From a virus, in the IMG/VR virus record IMGVR_UViG_3300036832_001210, positions 1 to 34,200 of that record: a stretch of 34,200 nt of DNA; one strand, written 5' to 3'. The stretch's first letter is position 1; every line of letters begins with the position of its first letter. Shown here piece after piece: positions 1 through 7,668 of this stretch. The notes beneath the pieces were generated by a model. The model was not told the DNA's origin and did no database searches. It saw nothing but the letters and a program-made list of their open reading frames with translations. Position numbers and translations under genes: made by a program.

Positions 1-32
1 CAGCCTCCATCAAGACTACGGTGCGCCTTCAT
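1..32 (-). CDS. 5' fragment of an unidentified gene, cut by the left window edge
   Basis: An ATG at 30-32 shares its T with the TGA stop of the next gene (TGATG overlap), the junction style used throughout this phage. Only ten codons are inside the window, beginning MKAHRSLDGG. It is the next gene in the leftward transcription unit. Nothing can be said about function. Confidence 0.4.
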   Translation of the reverse strand, partial: MKAHRSLDGG

Positions 33-223
33 CAAACTCGTGACCTCTTATTACTTTGCTTATCAAGGCACTTGGCAAAAGCATATAATGGATAAAGCGC
101 AGCCCCATCCTCGTCCGTTTCAAAAATCCCGTTTTCGTCTACCACAACATGAAGCGGTTTGACGCCGTCCTGTGTAAACTTATGATAACCGGGCGAAGTT
201 TTTTCATACATTTGCCAACGCAT
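32..223 (-). CDS. Small hypothetical phage protein (63 aa)
   Basis: A 63-aa hydrophilic, soluble-looking protein with no signal peptide or membrane segment. The start is well supported: a GAGGAG Shine-Dalgarno sequence lies 8 nt before the ATG and overlaps the stop region of the preceding spike-like gene. The middle contains a DENGIFETDEDG stretch rich in acidic residues. It follows the beta-helix gene by 12 nt and is clearly co-transcribed. I do not recognise a family. Its position directly after a tail-spike-like gene would fit a small chaperone or accessory protein, but that is only inference from context. Confidence 0.6.
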   Translation of the reverse strand: MRWQMYEKTSPGYHKFTQDGVKPLHVVVDENGIFETDEDGAALYPLYAFAKCLDKQSNKRSRV

Positions 224-235
224 TCAGATACTCCT

Positions 236-2461
236 CTAAGGTGCAACCACGCCTTGATTCATAATAAACTCGGCTGACATTATCCACGGTTGATCTACCG
301 GCGACGATGCCATTTGCGGAGCAGCATTAGCCCCAAAGAATGCAGCGGGGTCAGGCAGTGTCAAACTGCTATCCGCTCCACAACCGCCGGGAATAGGGCC
401 GCCACCAGTGTCGCAGGTTACGCCCGATGGCGTAATAGTCCTCAGCCCTGCAGTACGAAGATCAATGAATGCAGAATAGAATGATGTCGTCCCCGCTGGA
501 ACAACGGTGTTTTCAACCATGTTGAATTTAAGAGGATTGGTCGATCCCGTATAGGCTTGAGTCACGTTGAATTTGATACTGGTGACTGTTCCGAAAACAA
601 GATGTTGATCTAGCGAACTGCTATTTGTGTATGTCCGCTTTGAATAGGAATACATCGGAGTGTTAGGAGGGGCGCCCGCAAAATCAACCGCGTCCACAAC
701 ACCTGTACATCCCGAGCAGGTCCATTTCGGTTGCTGGACAAGAAGATTTGCCTTGCCGCTGGTAAGCGGCATGGTTGGAAATCCACCCGGCATCGTTGTT
801 GCAATATGGGTGCCGGCAGAATCTTGTGTTACACCCGTGACTTGAAACGCCGGCATTTGAGCATTAAGAATGCCGTGCCAAAATAGATTTGTGCCGGGTA
901 CGGCCCATCTGTATGAGTTGTTCTGAAGTTGACCAGCCCCGGTATAGACTGAGCCACTAAAGGTCGTACCCTGAAGATCGATATGGGTGCTATCGACCAC
1001 AGTAATGACATATACCGCATTCGAATTAGGGCCGCTGGAAAATACATTGCTTACAGCTGTAAGCACGTTGTTATTCCAGCCTGTAGTATTAGGCGATACG
1101 GTGAGGCGAACGAGCCCAGAGCCATTGTTTGCAATGGCTGTGACATTGACAAAATCCGGAGCGCTCATCACGCCACCGCTAAAATTGAAATAATTATTAA
1201 CCCCCGCGCCAAGTTGATCTTCGACAAAGCCCGTTCCAGAAACGCCTACTGTTATTTTACAATTTGTACAGGTCGTAGAATCACCACGACCATAGGCTAT
1301 CGGACCAACTGTGAAGCTAGTGAGCGTTGAATTGTAAATGTTAGCGACCTTCGGCGTGCCATTAATGTTCATTGCAGAATTGGAAACTATCATACGATTT
1401 ACCGACGAACTCTGGGTCGTGATCCGAAATGCGGTCACAGAGTTCAATGTGTAGCTATCGATAATTTTATCGACTTCGATATCGCAATTGGTCATCACCG
1501 CATTGATGATAGTGAAACTGCCGTTTTGTGAAGGAATAAGGCAGTTCGCTCCAGTAACGGTTATATCTCGAAAGATTGCAGAGCGCCCAGCGCCACCAGT
1601 TTGATTATTGACTTGATCGATTGTGATGCCCCGAATGTCGAGTTGACTATCCCAAGATGGATCAAGTGCGTAGATAGTTGCCGGGCCTCCGGGATCAGCC
1701 TCGACAGCATCCCCTGAATTGTAATTCGGCCATGTTGATAAGTAGGTGTTGGTGAGAGCAGACCCCAACGCGATCTGCCCCGTTGTTGCACAATTCGATG
1801 TAGACGAAATTTGGACGTAATCGAAATAATGCGGGTTAGGAGGAAATCCATAGGGAGAGTTGAACTGCGATTGAAGATCGAATCCTGTCACCACAGCCCA
1901 TCGGCCGGCGATAAAACGAGAACATTTTGTCGTGTCCAGAACAGTGACAGATGTTGCTCCCGAGGAAACTGTCGCAATTCTTGCACTGCATCCGCTTGGA
2001 TCGGAAAGTCCCTTATGACAGATACCTAAGCCACCAAATTGAAAACTGGCTCCGGTGGATAGGTTGTTATTCGAAAGCGTAGCTCCATAGCCCATCAAGC
2101 GAAGATTCTTCACCCCATTGGCAAAATTTGTGCTGTTCGTACCCGTAATGAACATGCACTTTCCACTGACGCGCAACTCAATCAATTGAGCATTGGTGTT
2201 GGTCGTGGTGGCTTTGGCCCAAGTGTTAAAGGCTTGAAAGGCAGGCGTATCATCGGCAACGCCGTTACAGGTAGCCGCTGGACTGGCGCATGTTCCTGCA
2301 TCCAATCCGGTCGCAACTCCGGTATTGATATTGCAAGTCGTGGTTGCCGCTGGTGTACTGACTCCTCGCGTCCACGCCCCACAAAGACGAGGTGGAGACA
2401 AGGCCAAAAGTATCATGATCAGTATCCGCATTTCCATTACGCCACCACCACCACTTGCCAT
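236..2461 (-). CDS. Exported tail-spike-like / right-handed beta-helix protein
   Basis: About 741 aa. Near the N-terminus is a hydrophobic signal-like segment (MEMRILIMILLALSPP, then a likely cleavage after CGA). This is followed by CNGVADDTPAFQAFNTWA, the 'DG-aDDT-Ai-A' opening typical of pectate-lyase-fold phage tail spikes. Asn/Thr/Gly-rich repeats follow through the body, as expected of a beta-helix, and the C-terminal 200 residues look like a separate beta-rich domain. Such proteins bind or depolymerise surface polysaccharide. The ATG at 2461 sits directly after the upstream stop; an internal ATG at 2437 (MEMRIL) puts the signal peptide at the true N-terminus and may be the real start. 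The oddity is the export signal, because ordinary tail spikes are assembled in the cytoplasm. No catalytic residues can be assigned by eye. Confidence 0.7.
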   Translation of the reverse strand: MASGGGGVMEMRILIMILLALSPPRLCGAWTRGVSTPAATTTCNINTGVATGLDAGTCASPAATCNGVADDTPAFQAFNTWAKATTTNTNAQLIELRVSGKCMFITGTNSTNFANGVKNLRLMGYGATLSNNNLSTGASFQFGGLGICHKGLSDPSGCSARIATVSSGATSVTVLDTTKCSRFIAGRWAVVTGFDLQSQFNSPYGFPPNPHYFDYVQISSTSNCATTGQIALGSALTNTYLSTWPNYNSGDAVEADPGGPATIYALDPSWDSQLDIRGITIDQVNNQTGGAGRSAIFRDITVTGANCLIPSQNGSFTIINAVMTNCDIEVDKIIDSYTLNSVTAFRITTQSSSVNRMIVSNSAMNINGTPKVANIYNSTLTSFTVGPIAYGRGDSTTCTNCKITVGVSGTGFVEDQLGAGVNNYFNFSGGVMSAPDFVNVTAIANNGSGLVRLTVSPNTTGWNNNVLTAVSNVFSSGPNSNAVYVITVVDSTHIDLQGTTFSGSVYTGAGQLQNNSYRWAVPGTNLFWHGILNAQMPAFQVTGVTQDSAGTHIATTMPGGFPTMPLTSGKANLLVQQPKWTCSGCTGVVDAVDFAGAPPNTPMYSYSKRTYTNSSSLDQHLVFGTVTSIKFNVTQAYTGSTNPLKFNMVENTVVPAGTTSFYSAFIDLRTAGLRTITPSGVTCDTGGGPIPGGCGADSSLTLPDPAAFFGANAAPQMASSPVDQPWIMSAEFIMNQGVVAP

Positions 2462-3223
2462 TCATGAGACCTTGAATGATCCCATTTTAACCGACCAGCC
2501 GCTTGACCCGCTAAGTGTCCAAGTCGGATTAGCTGCCGCTGCGGAAGTCTGGATCAGATAGGCCAAGCCGCCGCCCATATTATTTCCGGAAGAAGCCGTA
2601 TGAGTAACATCGACAATGGTAAAGCCACCACTGACGGATGATGCACCAATCGTATCTGCATCGTTGCCGACGAATGTTATTACAAGTTCACTGCCGACCG
2701 ATGGTGTGATGCTGGTTGACGCGGCGGAAGAACCACTGGCTCCGTTGTTCTCGCTTTGCTGATCTGCAGGCGAAGCAGCGCCCCCCGAAAAAGCTGCAAA
2801 TGTTTGAGCCGTATATATGCTGGTTCCAGTCAGGGAGGCGGTATGGCCGGTGCCGACACTGGTGGGAACAGAATAATAAACGATACATTTAGCGTTTCCG
2901 CCACCCGCGGTAGCGGTCAGCGAGTTCCAGCTATTTCCCTTGCTGTCGGAAATGGTTAAGCCGGACCCTCCGGTGTAGTAGGACACCCCAAGGATAAGAA
3001 GCCCAGCCCCGGTAGTGTTTATTGCGTTGCTGTTCCCTCCATTGGCTCCGATGGGTACGTTCGTCGAGCCTGCAAGAAACGAAAACGTGCCGCCACCGCC
3101 GCCAGATGCGGGTTTGCCGAGCCCGGCGCCAGTCATCGGCACCTGTGCACGAACAATGGCAGGTGCAGCCACTGTTAATCCACCGGCAATAAACAATCTG
3201 CGACTTGGCCGAATAATCTTCAT
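2462..3223 (-). CDS. Exported beta-rich, Gly/Ser-rich protein with twin-arginine-like signal
   Basis: A 253-aa protein. The N-terminus MKIIRPSRRLFIAGG, followed by a hydrophobic stretch and AxA-type site (IVRAQ), looks like a Tat signal (S-R-R-x-F). The mature part is Gly/Ser/Thr-rich with alternating hydrophobic strands and no cysteine-rich motif, the composition of a jelly-roll or adhesin-like structural domain. It lies between two other exported proteins in a tight leftward operon, and its stop is followed immediately by the ATG of the spike-like gene. No strong Shine-Dalgarno sequence is visible before its ATG. Role unknown; a virion decoration or surface-exposed adhesin is a guess from composition. 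Confidence 0.65.
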   Translation of the reverse strand: MKIIRPSRRLFIAGGLTVAAPAIVRAQVPMTGAGLGKPASGGGGGTFSFLAGSTNVPIGANGGNSNAINTTGAGLLILGVSYYTGGSGLTISDSKGNSWNSLTATAGGGNAKCIVYYSVPTSVGTGHTASLTGTSIYTAQTFAAFSGGAASPADQQSENNGASGSSAASTSITPSVGSELVITFVGNDADTIGASSVSGGFTIVDVTHTASSGNNMGGGLAYLIQTSAAAANPTWTLSGSSGWSVKMGSFKVS

Positions 3224-3229
3224 GCTAGA

Positions 3230-3958
3230 TCACTGCTGGACATACGTTATGTTTCCGGCAAGCGCCGTCGTGCCGGACTGGATCAAGCAAAGACCGTGGC
3301 CCGCGGTGGTGGTCCGAGCTACGGATGCGCCGCCATTACCGAAGGTGAGACCGCCATTAGCGGCAAGGGACATACCATTAGCCGCTGTGGTGCTGCCAAT
3401 CGCGGCAACGGGCGTGCCAGTAGTACAGGTCGCGCCGGTACCACCCACAAGATTGATGGTGGCAGCAGCAGCAGCGATCACCGAGAACGAACAGACATAA
3501 ACCTGCAGAACACCGGACGGCGCAACGAGTTGCGTGTTGCCAGCTGAGTTTCCGAACGCGATATTAACCTTGGTCGCTTGCGTGCAAGGGTCGTTGCTGG
3601 TGAAGCCGATAACGAAAGTACCAGCCGGGATCGGCGCGCCGGTATTGGTCGCAATAGTTGCGAGAGACGCGATTTCAGTGGATTGATTTGCGGAGGTAGC
3701 GCCTCCCGTGGGCACCGTGGCCATCGATACCGGCTGGGTCGTGGTCCCCGTTGGATCAATCCGTAACGGAGCGCCAGCAGTGCCAACAGCCGCGCCGGTC
3801 GAATCAACCAGCGACGAAATCGGCACGCAGACAACACTTGTGCAGACATTCGGATTCTTGAACGTGATCGTGGCGCCCGTGGCATCCTTGCCGCTCCAGT
3901 CAGCAAGGGCCGGTGATGCCGCGCAGACAACTGCTAGAAGAACGAGAATCTTGCGCAT
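3230..3958 (-). CDS. Exported hypothetical protein, phage fibre-like
   Basis: A 242-aa protein with a standard Sec signal peptide (MRKILVLLAVVCAASPALA, then DWSG). It has Cys pairs at CTSVVC and downstream, and long Ala/Thr/Gly-rich segments of the kind found in phage fibres and neck-attached proteins. The motif GKDATGATITFKN near the mature N-terminus and GAPLRIDPTG further on recall small tail-fibre-associated phage proteins I have seen without assigned function. A good Shine-Dalgarno (AAGGAGGG) precedes the ATG. It belongs to the block of consecutive exported proteins. Function unknown. Confidence 0.65.
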   Translation of the reverse strand: MRKILVLLAVVCAASPALADWSGKDATGATITFKNPNVCTSVVCVPISSLVDSTGAAVGTAGAPLRIDPTGTTTQPVSMATVPTGGATSANQSTEIASLATIATNTGAPIPAGTFVIGFTSNDPCTQATKVNIAFGNSAGNTQLVAPSGVLQVYVCSFSVIAAAAATINLVGGTGATCTTGTPVAAIGSTTAANGMSLAANGGLTFGNGGASVARTTTAGHGLCLIQSGTTALAGNITYVQQ

Positions 3959-3969
3959 TGTGACCCTCC

Positions 3970-4164
3970 TTATGGCATCACCGCAGCGGTAATTGCGACA
4001 TTGCTACAAACCGAGAAATCCATCTGACCAGTCGGGTTTCCCGGCGAGCACGCTGGAGGTACCGCCTTCATCCCCGGCCCGGGAAAAAATGTGATGCCCA
4101 TCTGCGCGTCGGCGGCCCCGGCAAATAGGCTCATAACCGCGGCAATAATAACCAGCATCCTCAT
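3970..4164 (-). CDS. Small exported protein (64 aa)
   Basis: A 64-aa protein with a signal peptide (MRMLVIIAAVMSLFAGAADA, cleavage before QMG). The mature part is only about 44 residues, with two cysteines (PPACSPG and FSVCSN) that could form a disulfide after export. The start codon overlaps the stop of the upstream gene as ATGA, implying translational coupling. No recognisable family. Confidence 0.6.
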   Translation of the reverse strand: MRMLVIIAAVMSLFAGAADAQMGITFFPGPGMKAVPPACSPGNPTGQMDFSVCSNVAITAAVMP

Positions 4165-4940
4165 CGCACCACCCTCCAGTTCAGGGTGATGGCACCCGGC
4201 GTAATAGAGCTTGACGTATTGTTGCAGACTCTGAAGTTGACGTTGCCCGCAGTCGGATAGCCGATAATCGTCAGCATGCCCGTGGTCAAAGGAATATAGC
4301 CAGTGACCGCAGTTGGGTCGCTATTGAAAGACGCCGTTACGACGTCGGTGGTGGCGACGTTAGTCGCGACGACCGTCACTGCCGCCGCACAGGCGGCCGA
4401 AGCGATTGCTCCAGTGCCGAGCACTGCCGTCCCGCCGGCAATAGTCGAAGTCACACCGCCGGCAGCGGACAGTGTAGTACCGAGCGCTGTCGCCACCCCG
4501 GTACCGAGACCGGATATGCCGGCAACCGGCAAGCCGGTGGCGTTGGTGAGGGTGCCGGACGATGGGGTGCCAAGTACACCACCATTGACAACAAACGCAC
4601 CAGCGGTGCCCGTATTGACGCCCAGAGCCGTTGCAACGCCGGTCCCCGGGACGACCGTAGCCAGCCCACCGAACGTCACACCACCGGTCTTGGTACACGT
4701 CACTGCGCCGACACCAGTAGCCGTGCAGTCGCTGCTCATCAGGCCATAGACGTAGGCCGCCACCTGCGTCGCCGTACACTTGCGATCGAGCGTACCTCCA
4801 GTCTGGGCGCAGTACAGCAGATCAGTGCCGGCAAGAGCACCGCCGGCAGTCATGGATGGGACCGAAGTATCCACCGCCAAAGCCGGCGACACCAACCCGA
4901 GTAAGCCGAGGAGCAATGCTCCAGTCAGAAGACGACGCAT
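4161..4940 (-). CDS. Exported tail-fibre-like repeat protein
   Basis: A 259-aa protein, with start chosen at the ATG preceded by AGGAGGG at 7 nt and overlapping the upstream stop (TGATG). The signal peptide is MRRLLTGALLLGLLGLVSPALA. The central part contains GTPSSGTLTNATGLP and repeated GTGVATALG units, the hallmark low-complexity repeats of phage side-fibre proteins. Near the start are LLYCAQTGG and a CTATQVAAYV segment, also seen in phage fibre proteins. The fibre resemblance is from pattern memory and the export signal is seen directly. Possibly a trimeric fibre exposed on virions or displayed on the host surface. Confidence 0.65.
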   Translation of the reverse strand: MRRLLTGALLLGLLGLVSPALAVDTSVPSMTAGGALAGTDLLYCAQTGGTLDRKCTATQVAAYVYGLMSSDCTATGVGAVTCTKTGGVTFGGLATVVPGTGVATALGVNTGTAGAFVVNGGVLGTPSSGTLTNATGLPVAGISGLGTGVATALGTTLSAAGGVTSTIAGGTAVLGTGAIASAACAAAVTVVATNVATTDVVTASFNSDPTAVTGYIPLTTGMLTIIGYPTAGNVNFRVCNNTSSSITPGAITLNWRVVR

Positions 4941-5158
4941 CAGCACCCTCCTGCCCTGCAAATTTTGCTCACACCGTCGACCATCAGAATGTGGGAGGTG
5001 CCGTCAACCATCAGGATTTTGCCGGTGGGTTGCGGGATGACGATACCCTTGCCGCCCAGCCCGCCCAGCTGGCCCAGCGTACCCAGCTTGCCGAGCTTTG
5101 CATGAACTCCGACAACCGACAGGGAAATCAGGATGATCACTATGATGGCCCGTTTCAT
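4940..5158 (-). CDS. Small exported Gly/Leu-rich peptide (72 aa)
   Basis: A 72-aa protein with signal sequence MKRAIIVIILISLSVVGVHA. The mature chain begins with a K-L-G-x-L-G repeat (KLGKLGTLGQLGGLGGKG), followed by a near-duplicate unit KILMVDGTSH / ILMVDGVSK and ending CRAGGC. The ATG overlaps the preceding stop as ATGA. The internal repeat and terminal cysteines suggest a small folded, perhaps disulfide-bonded, exported peptide. No known family. Confidence 0.55.
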   Translation of the reverse strand: MKRAIIVIILISLSVVGVHAKLGKLGTLGQLGGLGGKGIVIPQPTGKILMVDGTSHILMVDGVSKICRAGGC

Positions 5159-5511
5159 GGACCTGTCACCACCGAGACCTTATTGCCAGAGACCACTCCG
5201 AAATATTCGACCGTCGCGGCCGACATCGGCATATTGGTGCCGACCACCGCGGTGGGATTGGCACCGAACACGATGGTGCATTGGATGTCGCACCACATCC
5301 GCACAAAGCGCGTGCTGCCAGCAAAGGCTGCTGATTGCGTGGCGCCAGCGGTAAAGTCAACCACCTGATCAACCTGCCCCGGTTCCTTGGCAATCTGCGG
5401 CGTATCACCTTGCGCCTGAGTGCCGAGCGCGGAATATTCCCTGATGTACAGCTTCGATGCGAAGGCGTCCGTCGTCAGCATGGCGAGGACCAGAGCGAGA
5501 ATCATCCTCAT
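5155..5511 (-). CDS. Exported small virion-like protein (118 aa)
   Basis: A 118-aa protein with signal peptide MRMILALVLAMLTTDAFA. The C-terminal half (TRFVRMWCDIQCTIVFG, TNMPMSAATVEYFGV, GNKVSVV) matches the pattern of small beta-sandwich phage structural proteins, where a cytoplasmic version usually reads as 'IRI-D-C-v-fG-nPtA...EYFgV-pGdkvsVi'. Here that domain is joined to an export signal, which is unusual. A strong Shine-Dalgarno (GGGAAGGGG) precedes the ATG. This is the first gene of the exported block when read in the direction of transcription. Family resemblance is from memory and unverified. Confidence 0.6.
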   Translation of the reverse strand: MRMILALVLAMLTTDAFASKLYIREYSALGTQAQGDTPQIAKEPGQVDQVVDFTAGATQSAAFAGSTRFVRMWCDIQCTIVFGANPTAVVGTNMPMSAATVEYFGVVSGNKVSVVTGP

Positions 5512-5582
5512 TATGGTGCCCCTTCCCTTTTTGTGGTCGACTGCTGTTTACCTCATATCTGCAGGATAGTCATTCCTTCAGA

Positions 5583-6038
5583 TCAGAAGGCCTTCAGCTG
5601 GTCGATCGGAATGTGAACCATCCACTCCTCGTCGTAAGGATCGCCGCGATCGTAGCGTCCACCGCACTTCACCTCACGCTCCGCTGGATAGCATAGATCA
5701 CCATAGGCAAACCTGCCGCACCTGAAGCCGGCCGCGAAGAACACCGGGATGTCGTCGACATTCCACAGCTCGTATGCGGCCCGCACCTTGTTCTGCGAGA
5801 TGAACAGCGTGTTGTAATGACCGAAATTGTGAGACCTGAATTTGGCCTCGAACCGCAGCAACACAACGCCATCAGGATCGACCGCATTGTAGTCGATGCT
5901 GTAGCCATCAACCGTACGCTTCACCGGATGTAGGGGTCGCGGCCAACGAGGTGTGACTGGCCAGTGCTCGCAAAATCTTTTTGCGATAATCTGCTCGCGC
6001 TGCCGATCGCTGATGGTTTCGTACCATTGCCGTGTCAC
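5583..6038 (-). CDS. Possible PD-(D/E)XK-type nuclease-fold protein (151 aa, GTG start)
   Basis: The GTG at 6036-6038 overlaps the stop of the upstream gene and begins (M)TRQWYETISDRQ. A longer frame exists upstream but is out of keeping with the tight overlaps. The core GYSIDYNAVDPDGVVLL followed by RFEAKFR has the order acidic - hydrophobic strand - E-x-K expected of the restriction-endonuclease-like fold, seen in phage resolvases, MRR-like enzymes and VRR-NUC proteins. The C-terminal part has CGRFAYGDLCYP and a closing EEWMVHIPIDQL. Nuclease activity is inferred from this motif alone; an antirestriction or dead nuclease role is equally possible. Confidence 0.5.
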   Translation of the reverse strand: MTRQWYETISDRQREQIIAKRFCEHWPVTPRWPRPLHPVKRTVDGYSIDYNAVDPDGVVLLRFEAKFRSHNFGHYNTLFISQNKVRAAYELWNVDDIPVFFAAGFRCGRFAYGDLCYPAEREVKCGGRYDRGDPYDEEWMVHIPIDQLKAF

Positions 6039-6241
6039 GCAACGCCCGCCTGAATGAACAGCGGCAGCTCCTCCTGTTTCACCAGCTTGCGATAGTCCTC
6101 GGCGATTTCCTCCATCGTCATGATCTGGTCTCTGGCCAGCTGAGCATCCATTCTCTTTGCCGCCACGCGCCGCGGATAGACATAGCGGCGATAACTGAGT
6201 TCGCGCTCGATGCACTTCAGTTTGTCTTGGTTGCTGATCAT
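6035..6241 (-). CDS. Small helical phage protein (68 aa)
   Basis: A 68-aa, charged, helix-rich protein with the pattern ERELSYRRYVYPRRVA followed by MTMEEIAEDYRKL. This pattern is common in small uncharacterised phage proteins that pair an 'R-R-x-Y-P' segment with a C-terminal helix. Its ATG overlaps the stop of the preceding small membrane protein (ATGA) and its own stop overlaps the GTG of the nuclease-like gene. It may be a distant relative of the protein at 7634-7849 (RELRYVTRILAAEK, EILVAEQM), suggesting local duplication. Function unknown. Confidence 0.6.
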   Translation of the reverse strand: MISNQDKLKCIERELSYRRYVYPRRVAAKRMDAQLARDQIMTMEEIAEDYRKLVKQEELPLFIQAGVA

Positions 6242-6339
6242 GCTTCCCCGGCCTTATCCTTGTTTATTGCCCACGTTATGTAGAGCACTGCCACCGTCCA
6301 AGTGACTATGATGGTGATGGTGAAAATCAGCATTGTCAT
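6238..6339 (-). CDS. Small single-pass membrane peptide (33 aa)
   Basis: A 33-codon frame reading MTMLIFTITIIVTWTVAVL and ending NKDKAGEA. It is almost entirely one transmembrane helix with a charged C-terminal tail. Both ends overlap neighbours by ATGA junctions (start in the zinc-ribbon gene stop, stop in the start of the 68-aa gene), strong evidence that it is translated. The second ATG two codons in has the better spacing from the GGGAAGA ribosome-binding site. It could be a small membrane effector; no family is recognised. Confidence 0.5.
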   Translation of the reverse strand: MTMLIFTITIIVTWTVAVLYITWAINKDKAGEA

Positions 6340-6515
6340 TCTTCCCGCTGCGCTTTGTCAGATCGCGCATTCCAGTTTTTGAACGCCAACTCTTCCCGGC
6401 TAGACATACCGCCGCAAGCGTTACAATGCGGGCATCGCACCCAAGCTTCTCCCATCGCCTTGGTTAGTTCGGCAACGTCAGCCCCACAGAACGGGCACGG
6501 TAATAGTTTGCTCAT
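6336..6515 (-). CDS. Zinc-ribbon protein, Lar/restriction-alleviation type (59 aa)
   Basis: A 59-aa protein opening MSKLLPCPFCGADVAEL, with a second knuckle VRCPHCNACGG around residues 27-36 and a C-terminal ELAFKNWNAR. The 'LLPCPFCG...aCp.C.a.g......A...WN.R' layout is that of Lar-like phage proteins (restriction alleviation family), usually 55-70 aa. Four cysteines, C7, C10, C28 and C31, are the likely zinc ligands. ATGA overlaps at both ends place it firmly in the operon. A role in modulating host restriction is known for Lar of Rac prophage; here it is only inference. Confidence 0.65.
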   Translation of the reverse strand: MSKLLPCPFCGADVAELTKAMGEAWVRCPHCNACGGMSSREELAFKNWNARSDKAQREE

Positions 6516-6790
6516 GCTTCCCCGGCCAATAGCTTTAGGGCTTCCCGAATGAGCTCAGGGTTGGCGTAGATCATAATTGTGTTTCGCTTGCGGGTTTTAG
6601 GTGGCTTACGCTCCGCGGACTTCGCAGCACGACAGAGAATATCGGCAACCGTCTCGCTGCCACGGACATGACAGCGATGAAAGGCGTACTGATGATAGCG
6701 GTCGCGAAGATCATAGCGGATGGTGTTGATCTTCTGCCGCTTCAGGTCAGCCTCTGCGGCTTGGATGAGGTTCTGTGGCTTGAGGCTCAT
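6512..6790 (-). CDS. Hypothetical basic protein (92 aa)
   Basis: A 92-aa protein starting MSLKPQNLIQAAEADLK. The ATG at 6790 overlaps the TGA of the upstream gene (ATGA) and is preferred over the in-frame Met seven codons earlier. The C-terminal half contains ILCRAAKSAERKPPKTRKRNT, a very basic stretch, then a helix (NPELIREALKLLAGEA). Possibly nucleic-acid binding from charge alone. No family recognised. Confidence 0.55.
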   Translation of the reverse strand: MSLKPQNLIQAAEADLKRQKINTIRYDLRDRYHQYAFHRCHVRGSETVADILCRAAKSAERKPPKTRKRNTIMIYANPELIREALKLLAGEA

Positions 6791-7062
6791 TTCTTTTTCT
6801 TTCGATACCAAGTGCGCCGGCTGACGCCTTCAGCTTCCCACGGTTTGCCTTCGACGGTCGGCGGCCGACCACCTTTCTGTTTTTCAGTGACCACCTTCGT
6901 CCGCTCTTCAAGACGCCAAAGACTATTCGTAAATCCTCCAGCCTTCAAATTGCGCGGACCCTTCGGCGGCTTCGGCCCGGCTGTCTTCTTGGCAAACCTG
7001 CCGGGATGCTTACCCTCACGCTGAGCTCTCAGTTGCGCTTCCTTGGGACCAATGGCTACCAT
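6787..7062 (-). CDS. Basic DNA-binding-like protein with C-terminal HTH-type tail (91 aa)
   Basis: Start at ATG 7060-7062 (MVAIGPKEAQLR), 9 nt after a GGAGG ribosome-binding site. The C-terminus GGRPPTVEGKPWEAEGVSR continuing RTWYRKKKK is the 'rGRP-p-...kPWea.GvSRRTWYRr' signature of small helix-turn-helix modules found at the ends of phage and plasmid proteins. The whole protein is strongly basic. Four copies of a TTTTGTGYCA-like repeat lie in its leader, which may be regulatory. DNA binding is inferred; the target is unknown. Confidence 0.6.
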   Translation of the reverse strand: MVAIGPKEAQLRAQREGKHPGRFAKKTAGPKPPKGPRNLKAGGFTNSLWRLEERTKVVTEKQKGGRPPTVEGKPWEAEGVSRRTWYRKKKK

Positions 7063-7117
7063 GACACAAAACCTCCGTGGCACAATACTGGCACAAAACC
7101 CCGTTTGGCACAAAACC
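7062..7117 (-). repeat. Four short direct repeats in the leader of the 91-aa HTH-type gene
   Basis: Reading leftward, the gap between the stop of the 183-aa gene and the next ATG holds GGTTTTGTGCCA twice exactly (7106-7117 and 7089-7100), a partial TATTGTGCCA (7078-7087) and GGTTTTGTGTCA overlapping the start codon (7062-7073). Spacings are about 11-17 bp. They surround the ribosome-binding site and could bind a protein at the DNA or RNA level, possibly the gene's own product. Confidence 0.45.
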
Positions 7118-7668
7118 TATCCGCCAGTCTTAATAGGCTTGTACTCGATCGGAATCGGCGCATTGCGCTCGCGCTCGTCCATCTCTTCCATCAGCAGCTG
7201 CAGGATGGCGGTCTGATTGGCGCCAGTCTGGCCGATGATGTTGGTAGCCTGCAGCTTGGGATGGATGTAGCCGGCGACTTTGAAGGCGAACTCGCCCATC
7301 TTGTCTAAGAGCCGTTCGGCTTCACGCTCGGCATGCTCGCAAAGCGCAGTATTCTCAGGCGTCGGCGGCCTCTGCGACAGCTCCTCGATAACGTCCAGCC
7401 AGTCGCGATAGGCCTGCAGATTGTGCCACATACCGAGCAGCAACGCCTCTTTGGGCGTGGTGTCCTCGACCTCGCCGCTGTAGCCGGCAATCAGGCGGCT
7501 GATCTGGATACGGCGCTCGACAACGACCGGGTCATTGCCATGCGGTCCAGCCTTGCGACCGGCCTCCCGCATGATCTCTCGTGGCGATTCGTGAACCCGT
7601 GAGCCCGCTGGCTTTGCTGGCCGCTTGCGGGCATTACCGCGACGCTCGCCTTTTTTGCTTCCGCTCAC
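7117..7668 (-). CDS. Hypothetical phage protein (183 aa)
   Basis: A 183-aa protein with a basic, disordered N-terminus (GERRGNARKRPAKPAGSRV) and a helical remainder: PVVVERRIQISRLIAGYSGE, a central helix pair with LLGMWHNLQAYRDWLD, and AFKVAGYIHPKLQATNI near the C-terminus. The size and layout (basic N-terminal tail, compact helical domain) could fit a small terminase subunit or another DNA-packaging accessory, but no large terminase is next to it, so this remains speculation. Its 3' end is followed by the repeat-containing leader. Confidence 0.55.
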   Translation of the reverse strand: MSGSKKGERRGNARKRPAKPAGSRVHESPREIMREAGRKAGPHGNDPVVVERRIQISRLIAGYSGEVEDTTPKEALLLGMWHNLQAYRDWLDVIEELSQRPPTPENTALCEHAEREAERLLDKMGEFAFKVAGYIHPKLQATNIIGQTGANQTAILQLLMEEMDERERNAPIPIEYKPIKTGG

